In this document: positions 33,400-45,817 of the stretch, in pieces
How the letters are laid out: the number at the start of each line of letters is the position of its first letter
Numbering within the stretch: the first letter of the stretch is position 1
Assembly: GCA_036429605.1 (NCBI GenBank)
Contig: CM071591.1
Location: 310,001 to 374,000 of the forward strand
DNA length: 64,000 bases
Origin: Cladobotryum mycophilum
Lineage: Eukaryota; Ascomycota; Sordariomycetes; Hypocreales; Hypocreaceae
Direction: 5' to 3'
Position numbers and translations under genes: made by a program
The notes under the pieces: generated by a model
Told to the model about the DNA's origin: nothing
The model's input: only the letters and a program-made list of their open reading frames with translations
Databases searched by the model: none

Positions 33400-36300
33400 G
33401 TCTTTTCCTCTTTTTCTTCTTCTTTTTACTTCTCTTGCTACTTTGAGATGGCTATGTATTGTTGAATCCCGATTCAGGAACTTGGAAAGTGGATTGAACC
33501 CTTGAGTCAGCGGCTGTTCAGGAACACTGGTCTGAAGGATCTCTGTGGATGCGTCACCGCCTCCCAAACAGGGACATTCCGACATCTCCAACCCCCGAGT
33601 TTTCGTTTTTCCCAACAAGAAGCGGGGAATAAACACCGGGACGCAGGCTATGGTAGATAGTTTTGTATCAATCGTTTCTCTCAGTCTCTCTTGTGTCTGG
33701 CGCTCTCTCTCGTTTCCGTCCATTCCCCTTCTGTTAATCACCTCATCATAGGCTCTGATCCGGACTTTTCTTTTCTCCCGTCTGCTTAGTTACCAAGCGG
33801 CAACTCCGCATCTCAGCAATCCGCCAGACGCCAAGAAGTAAGATCATCCAAAGGTACCTTTTGATGCCCTCGTGAGAGCTTCTGCCGTGTCAGACTCGTG
33901 GTTGAGTCGATAGTGGGATACCGAGCGGCACAACTCCATCGTACAGCGGGACAAAGGTGATGATCAGGCTGTGGCTTTGTTTAGCTTGACACAATAGGGG
34001 TCACGAGCATTCCTCCTGATAACTTGGCGCTGTACGGCGTCTAAGCCCCTCGTCCTGTGGCCGCGTTTAGCCGGCAGTTCAGGGGGGCCACGAGTCCAAT
34101 ATGCCGGTGATCGAAATGAGCTTTTTGCTTCACAAAGATCTCAATCGCGATAGACGCAACCCATGGAACTTTTGTGCTTCCCAGCCCCTCCGCGGCTAAA
34201 CTCGTTCTCTCATGACTTACGAATCGCCGCGACATCTGGGAGTGTGTCTATCAGCCTGAAGACGGGATGGCAGCCTATGGGAGGGCCTATGGTATCACAC
34301 GCTATGTGGACCTCCTCGGCGTCAACCCATCTCAGTGGATAACGAGCTTTTGCTCCGCGAACCAGCAGGCAATAGCGGCGAACTGACTGAGCAACACACA
34401 CACCACCATCACCCGGGGAGTGTTGAACTAATCCTGAAAACCGAGGCCATCGGCATCTCGCAGCAAGGCGAAAAGCTCACTTGTGCGCCCCGATGGGCTT
34501 GAACCTTGGCGGACAGTCTTCTGCATGTTTCTGCATGTTCTTATTAGCCAACCAGATGTCTCCTGATGGGTTGAACCCAGACTGGGCTTGATTGGAAACA
34601 TTCTCGAACGCAGGCTACCGGTGCTGTCCTCCTGCAAGCGGGCACTTTTCGCCTCCCAGCACGGCGATGCCGCAACCAAATAGGGCTGCTCACAATACGT
34701 ATTCAGAAGCCGTTTCTATCAATCAAGCAACGGCCGATAGTAGCACGTGGGGGGATGCTGGCTAGTCCCGGCATAGACTCACTCCATGGTCGAGCACAAA
34801 ACAAGTACAAACAATGGATTTTTGGTCGCGGGCCGCTCCGCATTTGCAGCTGGATTCGAGGATTTTCTTTTTCCCATGAAAAGACTCCATAACAAAATCC
34901 CAAGGTAACAATCACTTATCATTCCCGGCTTCAGAGACTTGGAAACAGAGTCCGGGGCGGAATTCAAGTTGACACCGACTTTGGGAAGCAGTTGATACGA
35001 AAAACATATGAGGTTGAATAATTCGGAGTTCTCGGAGGGGGTTTTTTGGTTCGGACGTGCGAACAGACCGACAAAGCGAAGGAAGGAAGCTTTTGCAGGA
35101 TTTTTTTTATCCGTACGAACTTTTTTACTTTTTAAGCGTTCGGGCGTCAGCATGCTCTCTGTGATTGACATGGGCGGTAAGTCGGAACCAACAAACGCCC
35201 AGGAGGGAGAAAGGGAAGAAGGGGGAGGGGGGCGGCAAGTTTGAGGAGTGGTATGACGGAATAGATGCAACATCGATAACCTAGATTGCTAATAAGCTCT
35301 GAAACCTGGGAACGTTGAGTTGAGCGGGTACGGCTTCCGCGGGGCGTGGGTGGTTCCATTGCTTTGGGTTACGTCTTTGTTTGGGGCAAGACGAAGGAGG
35401 AGATGCCCCAAGTTTGTTTGTTTGTTTGGTTGGTTAGTTGCGTTTGTTATGCTTTGTGAAACGGGGGCTATATTGGGAAGTGAGAGATGTGCATCTTTAC
35501 TAAGCACGGTCAACCTGCTTCTTACTATAGGACTTATTATGGAACCACCCGAGGATGCATACCACCCACACAGCCCATAGAGATGACGACCCCCCTCCCC
35601 AATCCATCCATCTTACACACGCCCCTCCTCCTCTCTTTTTTCGATCCTACGGATTTTTTTTTTTTTTTTGGGTCTGACTTGGCCTCGAGATGCGTGGCCA
35701 CACACAACATGTCTTAGATGATGCCTGCCAAGACCAGGAAGGATGCAGGACCATGGGCCTCAAAACAACGTGGCAGGCTTGCACCCATGGCTCAAAATAG
35801 GAATTGCTTGGAAAGCTTCCATAGATTGATTCCTTCCAGAAACCCCCCATTGGGGTTTTTTTTGAGGGGGGGTCCCACGTACATGGGTGTGTATGTCTTT
35901 TCTCTCCCCCTTCCCCCTCCTCTCTAGGAATTTGGGGCAAAAAAGGATGCATCCCATGGATATGGTCTAGTCCCCCCGCCCGGGGTGGGAGTCACAAGGC
36001 TTTTTTTTTTACTTTTCTTTTGTTCGGGCTTCTTTGCTCTGCTCTTCTGGGCACTTTGCTCTTGCAGGGCTGAATTATGTGATGGTTCGTTTCTCATACA
36101 CCCCCATTACACAAGCCTTACACAGGCCATACACCCCCCTCCCTTCCTTTCACCCTCGTTCATCGGGATTGTTGCCACGAGGGGCACACGCTTGACGACG
36201 GGGGGAAGGAGTAGATCTTGTGGAGAGAGTAAGAAAGGGTGGGAAGGGAGGCTGCAGAATGTCCCGTCTTGGTAGCAGTTCCGGGACGGGGGATATGTTG

Positions 36301-37046
36301 AGGATTTTCTTTTGGGATGATTCCCTGGGCTTGGTGAAGATGCTTTACTCAGATTTCCAGATCTGGATGATAAGAAGGAAGGGAGGAGATGTGGCTTTTT
36401 TTTTGGGGCCAAGACTTGATCATTTTCGTGGCTCGATTGTTGTTGCTGGATTTGGCAGTTATCACGAGATCCTTGTAGTTGATCACACTTTGTTACGGTT
36501 TCGTGTTTTTCGTTCTGGTTTTGTAGTTTTTGATATTTTTCAATTTTTTAGTCTTTTCTTGTCTGGCGATAAAAGCAAGATTTGTCAATTAAGTGACCTA
36601 GATTATGACCAGCATAGCCCATACATCTATCCCCTCTCTCTCCCTTCCCCTCGTATCAACGAAATCCCATCTAAACCGCTTTTTTGACTTCTTCGTCCTC
36701 GTCTATACAATAGTAGTTCCCGTGAGAGCGTAACTGAAACGCAAAGGCCAAAAAAACAAACAAACAAATCTAACCCTATAGAAAAAGAAAAAGAGAGAAA
36801 GAAAAGAAGAAAAAGAAACATTGTCTCCCAAAAAAGTCCAAACACCGGCCCACCAGAGATGAATGTTTTGTGTCGTGTGTGTGTGTGTGTGTGTACAGGT
36901 TTCGCCTCGGGGGTATTATATCCGTCCATCATAGCCACATTATTCGCCCAAAGCCGCCAGGGCTCGGCAACTCTAATCTTTTTCACAAGAATATGAAAAC
37001 CCCATTAAAAAAAAAGATAAAGGGGAGGCTTTTAAAGAACGGATAG
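33400..37046. other. Gene-poor intergenic block
   Basis: About 3.6 kb between the 5S gene and the Zn2Cys6 regulator. It contains many homopolymer and purine or pyrimidine tracts (for example T-rich near 35655 and GT repeats at 36878-36894). Open frames here have no recognisable domain. Two short stretches that look like a tRNA T-arm near 34490 and 34570 do not fold into a full tRNA. The right end serves as the 3' flank of the regulator gene. Confidence 0.5.
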
Positions 37047-37908
37047 TCAATGCTCCTCTTGCCAGTACCGAGGATCGTGGTGGTGCTGGTATGATGTGTA
37101 GTCTGGGTATTGCCCGTAGTACTCTTGATCAGAGTAGCCTTCTGGCCCGACTGTGCTGAGGTACGAAGGGTCGACGCCTGCTGAGGTGACGATGTAGGAG
37201 TCTTGAGAGGCGTGCTGCCAGCTCCCCGCATGCTGCTGTGGTGGTTGGGGGTAGTACTCTGAATGGTGGGAAGCGTAGGCGGCGACGCTGGCTGTGTACT
37301 CTGCTCCGGTTGTGACCATGGTGGCCTCGTGCTCGCTGCCGATGGACAAGGAGCGCAGGTCAAACCCATCATCTGGCCCTAGGAGCGCCGGGTCCAATCT
37401 GTCGAGAATGGTGGTGTCCCTAGGAGGCGACAGAGAGCTCGCCTTTCCGCCGGCTTGCCTCGAGTGACGTCGGCTGGCCTTTTGCTGGTGTCTTGAAGAG
37501 GTGGAAGTGGAGGGCTTGCTGCCAGATTGGCTACCGGGACTGCTGTCGCCGGCAAGATGATCGCCGCTGGTACGACTGTCGGTCGAGCTCCGGCCGCTGG
37601 CCTTCTTGCCGCGGCGGGAGGAGCGCGAGTTGGAGCGAGTGTATTCACAGACGAGTTGGCTGGTGGCGCAACGTTCGCATCCGCTCTTTTCACCACTGCA
37701 TTTGAGCTATTCGATTTTTTTGTTAGCCTTGGTGTTCCAAAATGAACAGGCGGAGGAGGGGATTTACCTTTTTGGCGTGGCAGTTGTTGCAGGCTTGGTG
37801 CTGGCTTGAGCGAGCCGTGACGGGATCAAAGGCGCTGCGAAGTTCTTGGACTTCACGAGTCTCGGGGTCGTATTTAAATGTACTGAACATTTTGAACCAA
37901 TTGATCAA
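37047..37908 (-). CDS. Small Zn2Cys6 (GAL4-type) transcription factor
   Basis: Two exons, 37768-37908 and 37047-37706, with a 61-nt intron (GTAAAT...ATAG), encode 266 residues from the first ATG, or 260 from the ATG six codons later. The intron cuts the zinc cluster; splicing restores a perfect Zn2Cys6 motif with C40, C43, C50, C57, C60 and C67 (spacing 2-6-6-2-6), which is strong proof of the splice. A basic Ser/Arg-rich linker follows, then an acidic and aromatic C-terminus rich in Tyr, His and Gln, a plausible activation region. The large fungal-specific (middle homology) domain of most such regulators is missing. The gene sits in a long gene-poor region, as developmental or signalling regulators often do. 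Target genes are unknown. Confidence 0.87.
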
Positions 37909-39787
37909 ATGCGGTCATACACTTTTTTTTAAAAAAATTTTAAAAAAAAAGTATGTCGAAGAGAGACAGAGCGGGAGAGATGATCAATTAAGGTGTGTGG
38001 TAAAGATGCCGTCGAATTCGGTGTGTTGAAGATGATGGTGTAGGTGTATAGGAAGCCAATTGATGTCTCAGTGATGTTCAATCAAGTTGTTCTTGTCTGC
38101 AATGTCTTTCTGAATGAGGTCCAAGATCTAGATACCAGATCACTCAGGCATGCTCGAGGCTCTTATATATCAAGAGTTGTTGGAGAGCAGGACCAGGCAG
38201 CCGCGTGCATCTCCACCCGATGGATGTATGATAATCGATACGTCCGCCCCTCCTTGACGAGGACCCATGCCATTCCTATGGATGGGGGGTCTAGTGACAT
38301 GAGTGTCTCGGTTTGCATGTACGTATGTGCGTATTCCTTTGCTCTAATGTGGGCAAGTCATCCTGGCAGGGCAACAGAGGATGGGGGTGAAGTTCTTGGC
38401 CACTGTTAATCTGTGTGTGTGTGTGTGTGTTAGTTGGATGCATGTGCATGTGCTGCATCTTGAAAACTGGAACATGTTTTCCCCTTGGATGGGAGTTGGT
38501 GTGTCTGGAGTAAAAGAAGGGTATCAAGTTCCCCATTGATCCATGCATCCATGGTTCATGGTTCATGGTTCATGTTCATCGCCCAAGAAGAAGATACTGT
38601 ACTGTTTTGTGAACATGTCTCTGACTCTCTCTCTTTCTCTTTCTCTCTTTTTCAATGTCTCTCCATGTCTCTCTTCAGAGTCTCCCTGTCAATTCAAGAC
38701 TTGCCCAGTTGAGAGCATGCAAAGGCCAGGCAGACTTAGGCTCCCGCCAGTGGGGCCTTGCATTAGTCACAGAAGGCTAGTACTAAAGAGGTAAGCACTA
38801 AAAAGTACCCCTCGGCTTGTTTTTTTTTTAAAAAACCAGTAACAGCGAGTGAAGATACCTCGATGTAGGTACTTGACGATGTAGCCACAACCCAAAGCCA
38901 AGGCTGGGGGGTCCAGGGGAGCGAGTGAGAGAGTGACAGTTGAGAGGTAGGGGGACTTTTGCTTTAGCACTCCGGTGGAAGGAGACGGCAGAGTAGATGA
39001 TAGGATGAAAATGAAAAAGAGAGAGGAGTGTGGAGTGGAAGGAAGAGCAGGAGGAGGGGGCGTGATTCATCGTAAACGTTGTTGGTTGTGTTTGCTCTAC
39101 TAGTAGTAACGTGCGTGTGGGATTTGCTGATGATGATGATGATGCTCTTGTGTGGGTGTGTGTCTGCGTGCTTGCGTTCCATTACCGAGACCTTGCAGCG
39201 TGGAGGCAAGCAAGCAAGCCAGACACTCACACACACAACAAGCCACATCTTTTCTTCTCCATAAGAGGAGGATGAAAGGCCCTGCAAAAAAAGAAAAAAG
39301 GAAAGAAAAAAGGACAGGACGCACTAACGTCTGCCACCAATTGGAGAGCCCAAATAGAGTGCCCCAAACATGGATGGGCCAGAGCCTGGACGGTTGGATC
39401 GCCCTGTGGCTATGGCTGTTGATGCGTCACTGGGAAAAACACGAGCCTAAAGCGATCCAGGCAGAGTCAATCTGTATGTACTTGTAGTACAAGGTATGAA
39501 AGATTCACGATAACGATTATGGTTGACGATAATGCTGCCGCTGCTGATGATGCTGATGCAATTTGCTTGTATTTTGTACGTTTTGTGTGTGCGTGTGTGT
39601 TTGCTGTAGATTATGTGTCTCATGCTTATGATAACAGAGTTGCTGATAATTGCATAAGTAATTAAATGCAGAATATGCAATTCGAGCAAGAGACATTATG
39701 AATAAGTAGGTACCTGGTATTTATGGATCAAGGATGATATCACAGCCATCATAAATCTGTCCAGATTCCAATTGAAACAACTTTTAA

Positions 39788-39788
<1 letters not shown>

Positions 39789-39860
<72 letters not shown>
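39789..39860 (+). repeat. (ATT)24 microsatellite followed by (ATC)n
   Basis: An uninterrupted ATT trinucleotide run of 24 units is followed after five bases by ATC/GTC units to about 39893. On the minus strand it reads as poly-Asn, which creates a spurious open frame; no gene features surround it. Confidence 0.9.
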
Positions 39861-39862
<2 letters not shown>

Positions 39863-42074
39863 ACATCATCATCATCATCATCGTCATCGTCATTTTATTT
39901 TTATTTTTATTTTAGCGCAACCAACCACGTGTCATATCACACAGCCTTCTCTTCCCAATGGGGTAGCATAGGTACATTGAGCTGAGGGCACGTCGTATTC
40001 TCAAAGGGCTGGGGGGAAGAAACGCGGCGGCACTTCGCTTCTCGCTTCTCGCTCTCTTGCGCTCTGGGCGTCGAACGGTTTTGAACATACATACTTGTAC
40101 ATACTACTTGTAAACCAGAGTTAATAATAAAAGTCCGAGCATTCAAGAAAGGTACAAGATGTAGAGTGCGGAGCTCCATATACGAGCGGGTACCCCCTCC
40201 CTGCTTCGCTACGCTAGGGTGCATTTCCTACAAGTAGGGGAGAGGAAGAAAGTCGGTACATGCACCCGTAACGCGGGCGACGGCGGCAGTTGAGTGGAGT
40301 TGTTATGGATGGGATAGAGACAATGATGGCGTAAACCAGCCTCTAAGACGTCGACGTTTCTGAAATGATTCTGACTTGGATGTACGTTTTGCCCAGCTAA
40401 AGAGAAGAGCCAAGACAAGACAAAGAAAACAAGAGTGAGTACGGACATGCGTGTGTGCACATGCACATCTCTCCCCTCTCATGGGAACCTCATCTTCGGA
40501 GTCGTGCCGATGGTGGTGCTGCACTGCACTGCTGGTCTCTCCCCCTCCCCTCCCCTCTTGTCCTCAAACCCCAGTCGGTCCGCCTAAACTGAGACAATGA
40601 GGACCTTTCAAGTGGATGCCAGTGGAGTCACCTGGAGTTTCCCAAAGGGGAAACTAGAAGTACTCGGTACAGCGTTTGACGTTGCATTCGTTCGTCGAAT
40701 GGATTTGCTCGCTACGGCGGCCGTGGCAATCGTGCATAACGGGGGTCTCATGGGCAAAAGAGCGCAATGGCTGGGCTTGCTAGTAGTAGTTTGAGCTAAA
40801 AAGGGTTTTTTTTAATTCCTTTTCTCTAGGGCATCTGTACTATCCCAGGTTTCTAGTTAGAAGGCTGTGATGGGTGCCATGGGCTTTTGCATCCGCCCCT
40901 TTGGTTGGTAATGTATGATTTGTTCTATCCTATCATATCCTATTCTGTAATTATGTATACTGGATCAACGTATGTATGTGTGCGCGGCGCATGTAACCTC
41001 CATACAGATGGATGGATGTGACGATACCAACCAAAGGTGTTGCGTGTCAAAGTTTCAACGCGCCAACCGACGGCAGCGCCCGGTATGTCTGTAGGGCTGC
41101 AGGGCATTCTTGATTCTCGACTCCCCTCCCGTCGTCTCAAAAGGCATGGCAATTACGTACTAAACCCAGTGGGATCATCATTGTCGTCGTCGTCGTCGTC
41201 GTCAAGTGATGTGATGTGATTGTAAACCTAGCACATGCATCTTGCTTGTTTCGGGGAATATCGCATACAACCAACAGAACACCACCACCTAGTCCCCGTC
41301 CTCAGTCCCCAGCCCCTGTTCATCCCCTACGCCAGTCACCAGTCACCAGTTCACCAACAACCCGTTCGTTTATTTTGCCCTGCCCCATCGCCAAGGGAGA
41401 GCCCGCGCTTCTTTGGAAACGGCAAGTCAATCCAAGACATACAGCTGAAGATTATGGGTTTGTCAGTTCTTTTTTTCCTCTTCTATTTTACGTGCCCCCT
41501 CTTTTCTTTCCTTTTTCTTTTGGGTTTGAAACCGCAACGGGACGGATACTTACGCCCGGTAATTGTTGACTCTCTCTTCCCGGGTCCAAAGCAAAGACCA
41601 TGAGTCCTTGACACCACGAATGTCTCTGCTTCATGACTACGACTGTTAGACAATGTGTCGGATCGTATCTCATCCATTCACGTGCGAGTGCGAGTGCCGG
41701 GGGGTAAATTGCAAATCAAGATTGCAAATCAACGCTACTACTCCATGTCCGTTCTCCGTTCTCCGTACTCCGCGCATACATACATCATTCGATGACTACT
41801 CCGTACCTATAACGATTCCGTCGTATCATCCATCACCTTTCGGATCCAAAGAGGCGGACATTCCAAACGGAATTAGTCACTCGGGGTCCGGAGATCGGCA
41901 AGGCCGTCCCCAAGAGGATTGGATTCCATCTTTCTTCTTCTTCTTCTTACAGAGCACAGGCCACAGCCCAGAGCCGTGCCGTAGCCTCGTTTCGTAGCCT
42001 TTCCATCCATCCATCCATCCCTTCATCCAATTGCCACAGCCCTATAGCCATGCAACTTAAGTTCAAGCACCAAA

Positions 42075-42087
42075 GGGGGGGGGGGGG
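42075..42087 (+). repeat. Poly-G run of 13
   Basis: Thirteen consecutive G in non-coding DNA. Its length is likely to be unreliable given the homopolymer-linked frame breaks elsewhere in the window. Confidence 0.8.
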
Positions 42088-43274
42088 CTACGTAAACATC
42101 TTAATGATCCCCCTTAATGGGATGAGAAAGGAAAAGAAAAAGATGACAGCAGCAAGCTTTAGCACCGTTCCAAAAACCAATTCCTCCTTATTCTGCCGTG
42201 CCGCCTCTTTTTGGGGCTTTTCTAAACTAATTAGCTAGCTATTCCGTAGAAACCATGTAATGTTTCCGTTGGAGCTAAGAAAGTGAACATGCCCGAATGG
42301 GAACGTGGCTCGACCGCTTTTCCCCAAGAGCCGTAGAAGCGATCGCCGTTGCAGCATCTGCCGAAACGATGATTTGCTGCTTACACGGAGGGCGGCCGAG
42401 AGATTTACACACGGGCGGCGCGGCTTCCGGGCGCGGGTGATGGAGGGGGGCGTCTAGAGTACATACAGTATGTAGAAGAAAGGGAAAAGAAAAAAGAAAA
42501 AAGCGAAAGGCTCAGTTCTCGGTGACACATTGACTGACAAAAAACACACAGACTGAAGCGCGCCCCTCCCCACAGCCACAGGTCCCAGGACCCCCGGACC
42601 CAGATGGGCATGTCACACGTTCCTCATCCAAACCCTCCTCCCGGTGGCCCCCCTCCGATCTCCCGTGGCGGAGATGGTCGAAACGTCCGGACCAACTTCC
42701 CCGCCATTATCAGCCTCGAGCTAATGTCAGAGAGACACAGACAGAGTCACATAGAGCCAGACGCCCATTCCATTCCTATTCATAAGTTCTAATCCTGCTA
42801 TATCCGCCGCCGCCGCTCAAACCCGAGAGTTTGACCATCATAGCTCTTCAACCCCCTTGTTCCAAAGATTAGCCTACGAGACTAGAATCGACGGCGGCGG
42901 CGGCGGCGGCGGCGAAAAGAATGATAATGATGGGCGTCAAATGCCGCCTGCCGCCGCCATGGCTCCATTCTTTAGCGCAGCATTTTGCTTCATGTAGAAA
43001 TCCTCATGTGTGCGTGTGTGCGTGTGTGTGTGTGTGTGTGTGCCTTGCCTGTGCTTTGTGCATAACATATAGAAAGGTAATAATAGAAAAAGACGATGCA
43101 AAAACTTGCTCATCACACACACCGTTTCTTTTTCACATCTTCACAGGCGAGACAAGGCTATGTGAGCTGTCATTGGGGAAAGAGAAGGCTACGTACGGGC
43201 TGTCTTTTCTTTGCTGACACGCATACTCCGTAGATATGAAGAGGGAGAGAGAAAACACCCCAGTTTCAATCCCA

Positions 43275-43298
43275 TGTGTGTGTGTGTGTGTGTGTGTG
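43275..43298 (+). repeat. (TG)12 microsatellite
   Basis: Dinucleotide run in non-coding DNA; a second GT run lies at about 43022-43042 and others near 36878 and 38411. They explain several short Cys/Val or Thr/His open frames nearby. Confidence 0.85.
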
Positions 43299-43568
43299 GT
43301 TGCGCAACATCGATTCGATCCCGATAATTGGGGAGAAAGAAGAGACGAAAAAGTATGCGATGCTTGCGTCAAAGCTCGTCACCGCCGCGGTTCCGAGGGG
43401 GCATGCCTTTGGGGCGGGTCGAGTTTACGCCCAGGCACCTAGGGGATGAGAGGAACCAAGGCGGGCCTTTTGGGGAAGATCACACACACACACACTCACA
43501 CACATAAGTCAAGCCGCGTAGATAGACGCGATGACTTTGACTCATACGATACAGAGTAGGTCGTTTTC

Positions 43569-43591
43569 TTTTTTTTTTTTTTTTTTTTTTT
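43569..43591 (+). repeat. Poly-T run of about 23
   Basis: A homopolymer tract in the intergenic block. No retroelement or transposon body adjoins it, so it is listed as a plain tract. Confidence 0.8.
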
Positions 43592-45121
43592 CATTAACCG
43601 ACGACTGCATAGCGTTTTAGCGCAGGGTGCAGATTGCAGTGCAGATTGCAGTGCAGCGCAGGGTTCTCCATATTATCTCTTTTTTTGTTACCTTTCTGTT
43701 GGTCACTTCTGTCTCTTGTCTTGTCTCTCGTGTCTTGTCTCTCTACCTCGTTGACGCTTAGGCAAGGGACTGGGCACTGGGAAACATCCAGTACAGTACA
43801 AAAAGGGGCCCCACATACCAAGAGGGGGATAGCCTTTGGGTTTTTTTACAAGGGGGCGTGTCCGCTCATCGCGTGGTGAGGCAAGGAATAAGTAGATTGA
43901 GGTGTGAGTGGGTGGTTGTGGTGGTGGTGGGAGGTGATGGGTTACTGGCGGCGGCCGACTTGGCGCAGGGGGCGTGCATGGCATGGGCAGCCACCTCAAT
44001 TATGTGCTGAGGATCCCTATTCTGGTTCTCCTCTTTCTTCTACCTACTACTACTGCTTGCCCATAATTACTGTGGATATCCATGCTCTCTCTTCTCGTCT
44101 CGTCCCCATCCCCATCCCATATTGGTAATCCATGGATACGTCACGAATGTAATCGAATCCCCATTTGCAATGGGTCCTGCTCGATACAAAGAAGCCCTTG
44201 TCGTTTAACCTGAAACCAATGCCCTTTTTTTCATATGCAGCAAGTTCAAGTCGACTTTCCGATGCTACACTATCTCTCTCTTTTCTTATGTACTTTGACA
44301 CTTGAGAATACGATATCGGGCTAGTCTAGGTCAGAACCTTGGGAGATCATCGACCACCACCCACCCCACTCACTCACTCACGGAGTACGACCCTGAGACC
44401 TTTTTTTCCTTTTCTTTGCTCTTCTACCCTAGCCGGCCCGGCATGGCATCACACCGCGGAGGGGGAGGTCAGAGTCAAGCTTTTGAGTCAAAAAACCAAA
44501 ATGTCACCCTGAGTCTTTGATGCGAAAAGGCCGTAAAGGGCAACTTGGTGAGTACGGACCACCCACACACATACATAGTAATGTGACATCAAAGGGAAAA
44601 CAAGCGCCCAGCGGTGCGTCACATTCATAGGATTGGAATTGGGCTTAGCCAGCCGCAAGGGGGAGGGGGAGGGGGCTTCTAGAATCATGGCAATGGAAGG
44701 GCCAAGCATTTTGCGTTTGTTCTAAATTGAAACATTTTTATTTATTTATTCCCGTTAGAGAGAAAAAATACAAATGAAATACCATCTAAACATCAGCAGA
44801 GAGAGTGACTGCATGACCCGACTCCATAGAACAATCCATCGTCTTGTTTTTTTTTGCAAACGAACAAAGTGCCTCGGCATCTTGCATCTTAATTGGATTG
44901 GCCCAGGTAGTCGATCCCTTTGAAACTGCGCCTCGTGGAAGCTTCGTTGCTAGTAGACTCTCCTCCTCTCTCCTCTTCCTCCTCCTTCTCCCCTCTGCCC
45001 CCCTTGTCACTTTCGTTCTCCATCCATCCCCCATGCCACGCACTGCTTCATCCACCCATCACATGGAATCTCATCCATCGTCTCATTTTCTCCTCCCCCT
45101 TCCCTCCACCATCTCTCTGCT

Positions 45122-45817
45122 TCACTCGAAATGAACGTGTTTCCTCTCCCTCACGACTAGATGCCTTGCCTTTCGCTTCACCTCGTCCAAGTTAATTAAA
45201 TCATCAAACTGCTCAGTCTCGCCATCCTTCCACCGCACAAACACCTTTTTCTTCCTCCAATCCGGTGCGAGATAGTTGAGTATATCGTTAATCCGAGCCC
45301 CGGACCGGATGGTGATGGCAAAAGTTTCGCCGTTGCGGGAACGTAGACGCCCGCTCGTGCAGTCCACCACGGGGATGCTAAACTCTCCGGGTGTGTTGCT
45401 ACTTCTGTTACTGTTACTATTGTTGGTGTTGGTGTTGGTGTTGGTGTTGGTGTTGGTGTTGCTAGTGCTTGTATCATTGTTGTGTCTGGCATCGTTGCCG
45501 CGATTGTGGCAGCAGCAACAACACCTAGTCTCTCGCGGTGCGCAGCATCTCTGGGCTTCCATGGTGGCGCAATGGCACTTTGGCGGTTCTTCCTCTTGCG
45601 GCGCATCAGAAATCTCGACATAGGGGCTGTGAATTCTCTCTCGAATGGTCACGATTCTCCCATCTCGGAAGTCATCCCGGTCGTAGCAGGAGCTATACCT
45701 GCGTCGGGGGCGGTAATCATCGTAATCATGATAGTGATGGCTTGAGTAGCGCTCATATTCCCTGTATCGTGACATTCTGCTCTTGGTTCGCTTGCTCTTC
45801 TTGAGGAATCCAAACAT
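45122..45817 (-). CDS. Cysteine-rich hypothetical protein with Asn-Thr repeat
   Basis: A single-exon frame; the ATG at 45817 (start MFGFLKKSK) is preferred because the 38 codons above it look like translated leader. It gives 231 residues; the open frame reaches back to 45931. The N-terminal third is rich in Tyr, Arg, His and Ser. Residues about 81-104 hold nine or more Cys, including five in a row (residues 99-103), near CHC and CC pairs. A repeat of alternating Asn and Thr follows (about 117-137), encoded by a hexanucleotide array. The last 85 residues look folded, with VRWKDGETEQFDDLINLDEV and a basic tail. I do not recognise the family. The Cys cluster suggests metal binding or palmitoylation, which is inference. 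Confidence 0.68.
   Translation of the reverse strand: MFGFLKKSKRTKSRMSRYREYERYSSHHYHDYDDYRPRRRYSSCYDRDDFRDGRIVTIRERIHSPYVEISDAPQEEEPPKCHCATMEAQRCCAPRETRCCCCCHNRGNDARHNNDTSTSNTNTNTNTNTNTNNSNSNRSSNTPGEFSIPVVDCTSGRLRSRNGETFAITIRSGARINDILNYLAPDWRKKKVFVRWKDGETEQFDDLINLDEVKRKARHLVVRERKHVHFE
45423..45462 (+). repeat. Hexanucleotide repeat GGTGTT inside a coding region
   Basis: About six to seven units of GGTGTT lie within the cysteine-rich gene and encode its Asn-Thr run on the minus strand. Because the unit length is a multiple of three, copy-number change would lengthen or shorten the protein without breaking the frame. Confidence 0.85.

Larger units (their letters stand above)
37909..45121. other. 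Gene-poor, microsatellite-rich intergenic block
   Basis: About 7.2 kb, unusually long for a filamentous ascomycete, without a recognisable protein gene. It carries ATT and CA/GT microsatellites, poly-T and poly-G runs, CGG and GTC triplet runs (about 42891-42915 and 41180-41203) and several copies of TACTTGTA- and TACGGAGTA-type motifs. It could hold the extended regulatory region of the Zn2Cys6 gene, whose start faces it, or long non-coding RNAs. Neither can be decided from sequence alone. Confidence 0.55.

Noticed and set aside
34480..34600. Two T-arm-like strings resembling the 3' half of tRNAs
   Set aside because: No matching acceptor, D-arm or anticodon stem could be folded around either; they occur close together but are not tRNAs.
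39696..39893. Poly-Asn open frame on the minus strand
   Set aside because: Entirely a product of the ATT microsatellite.
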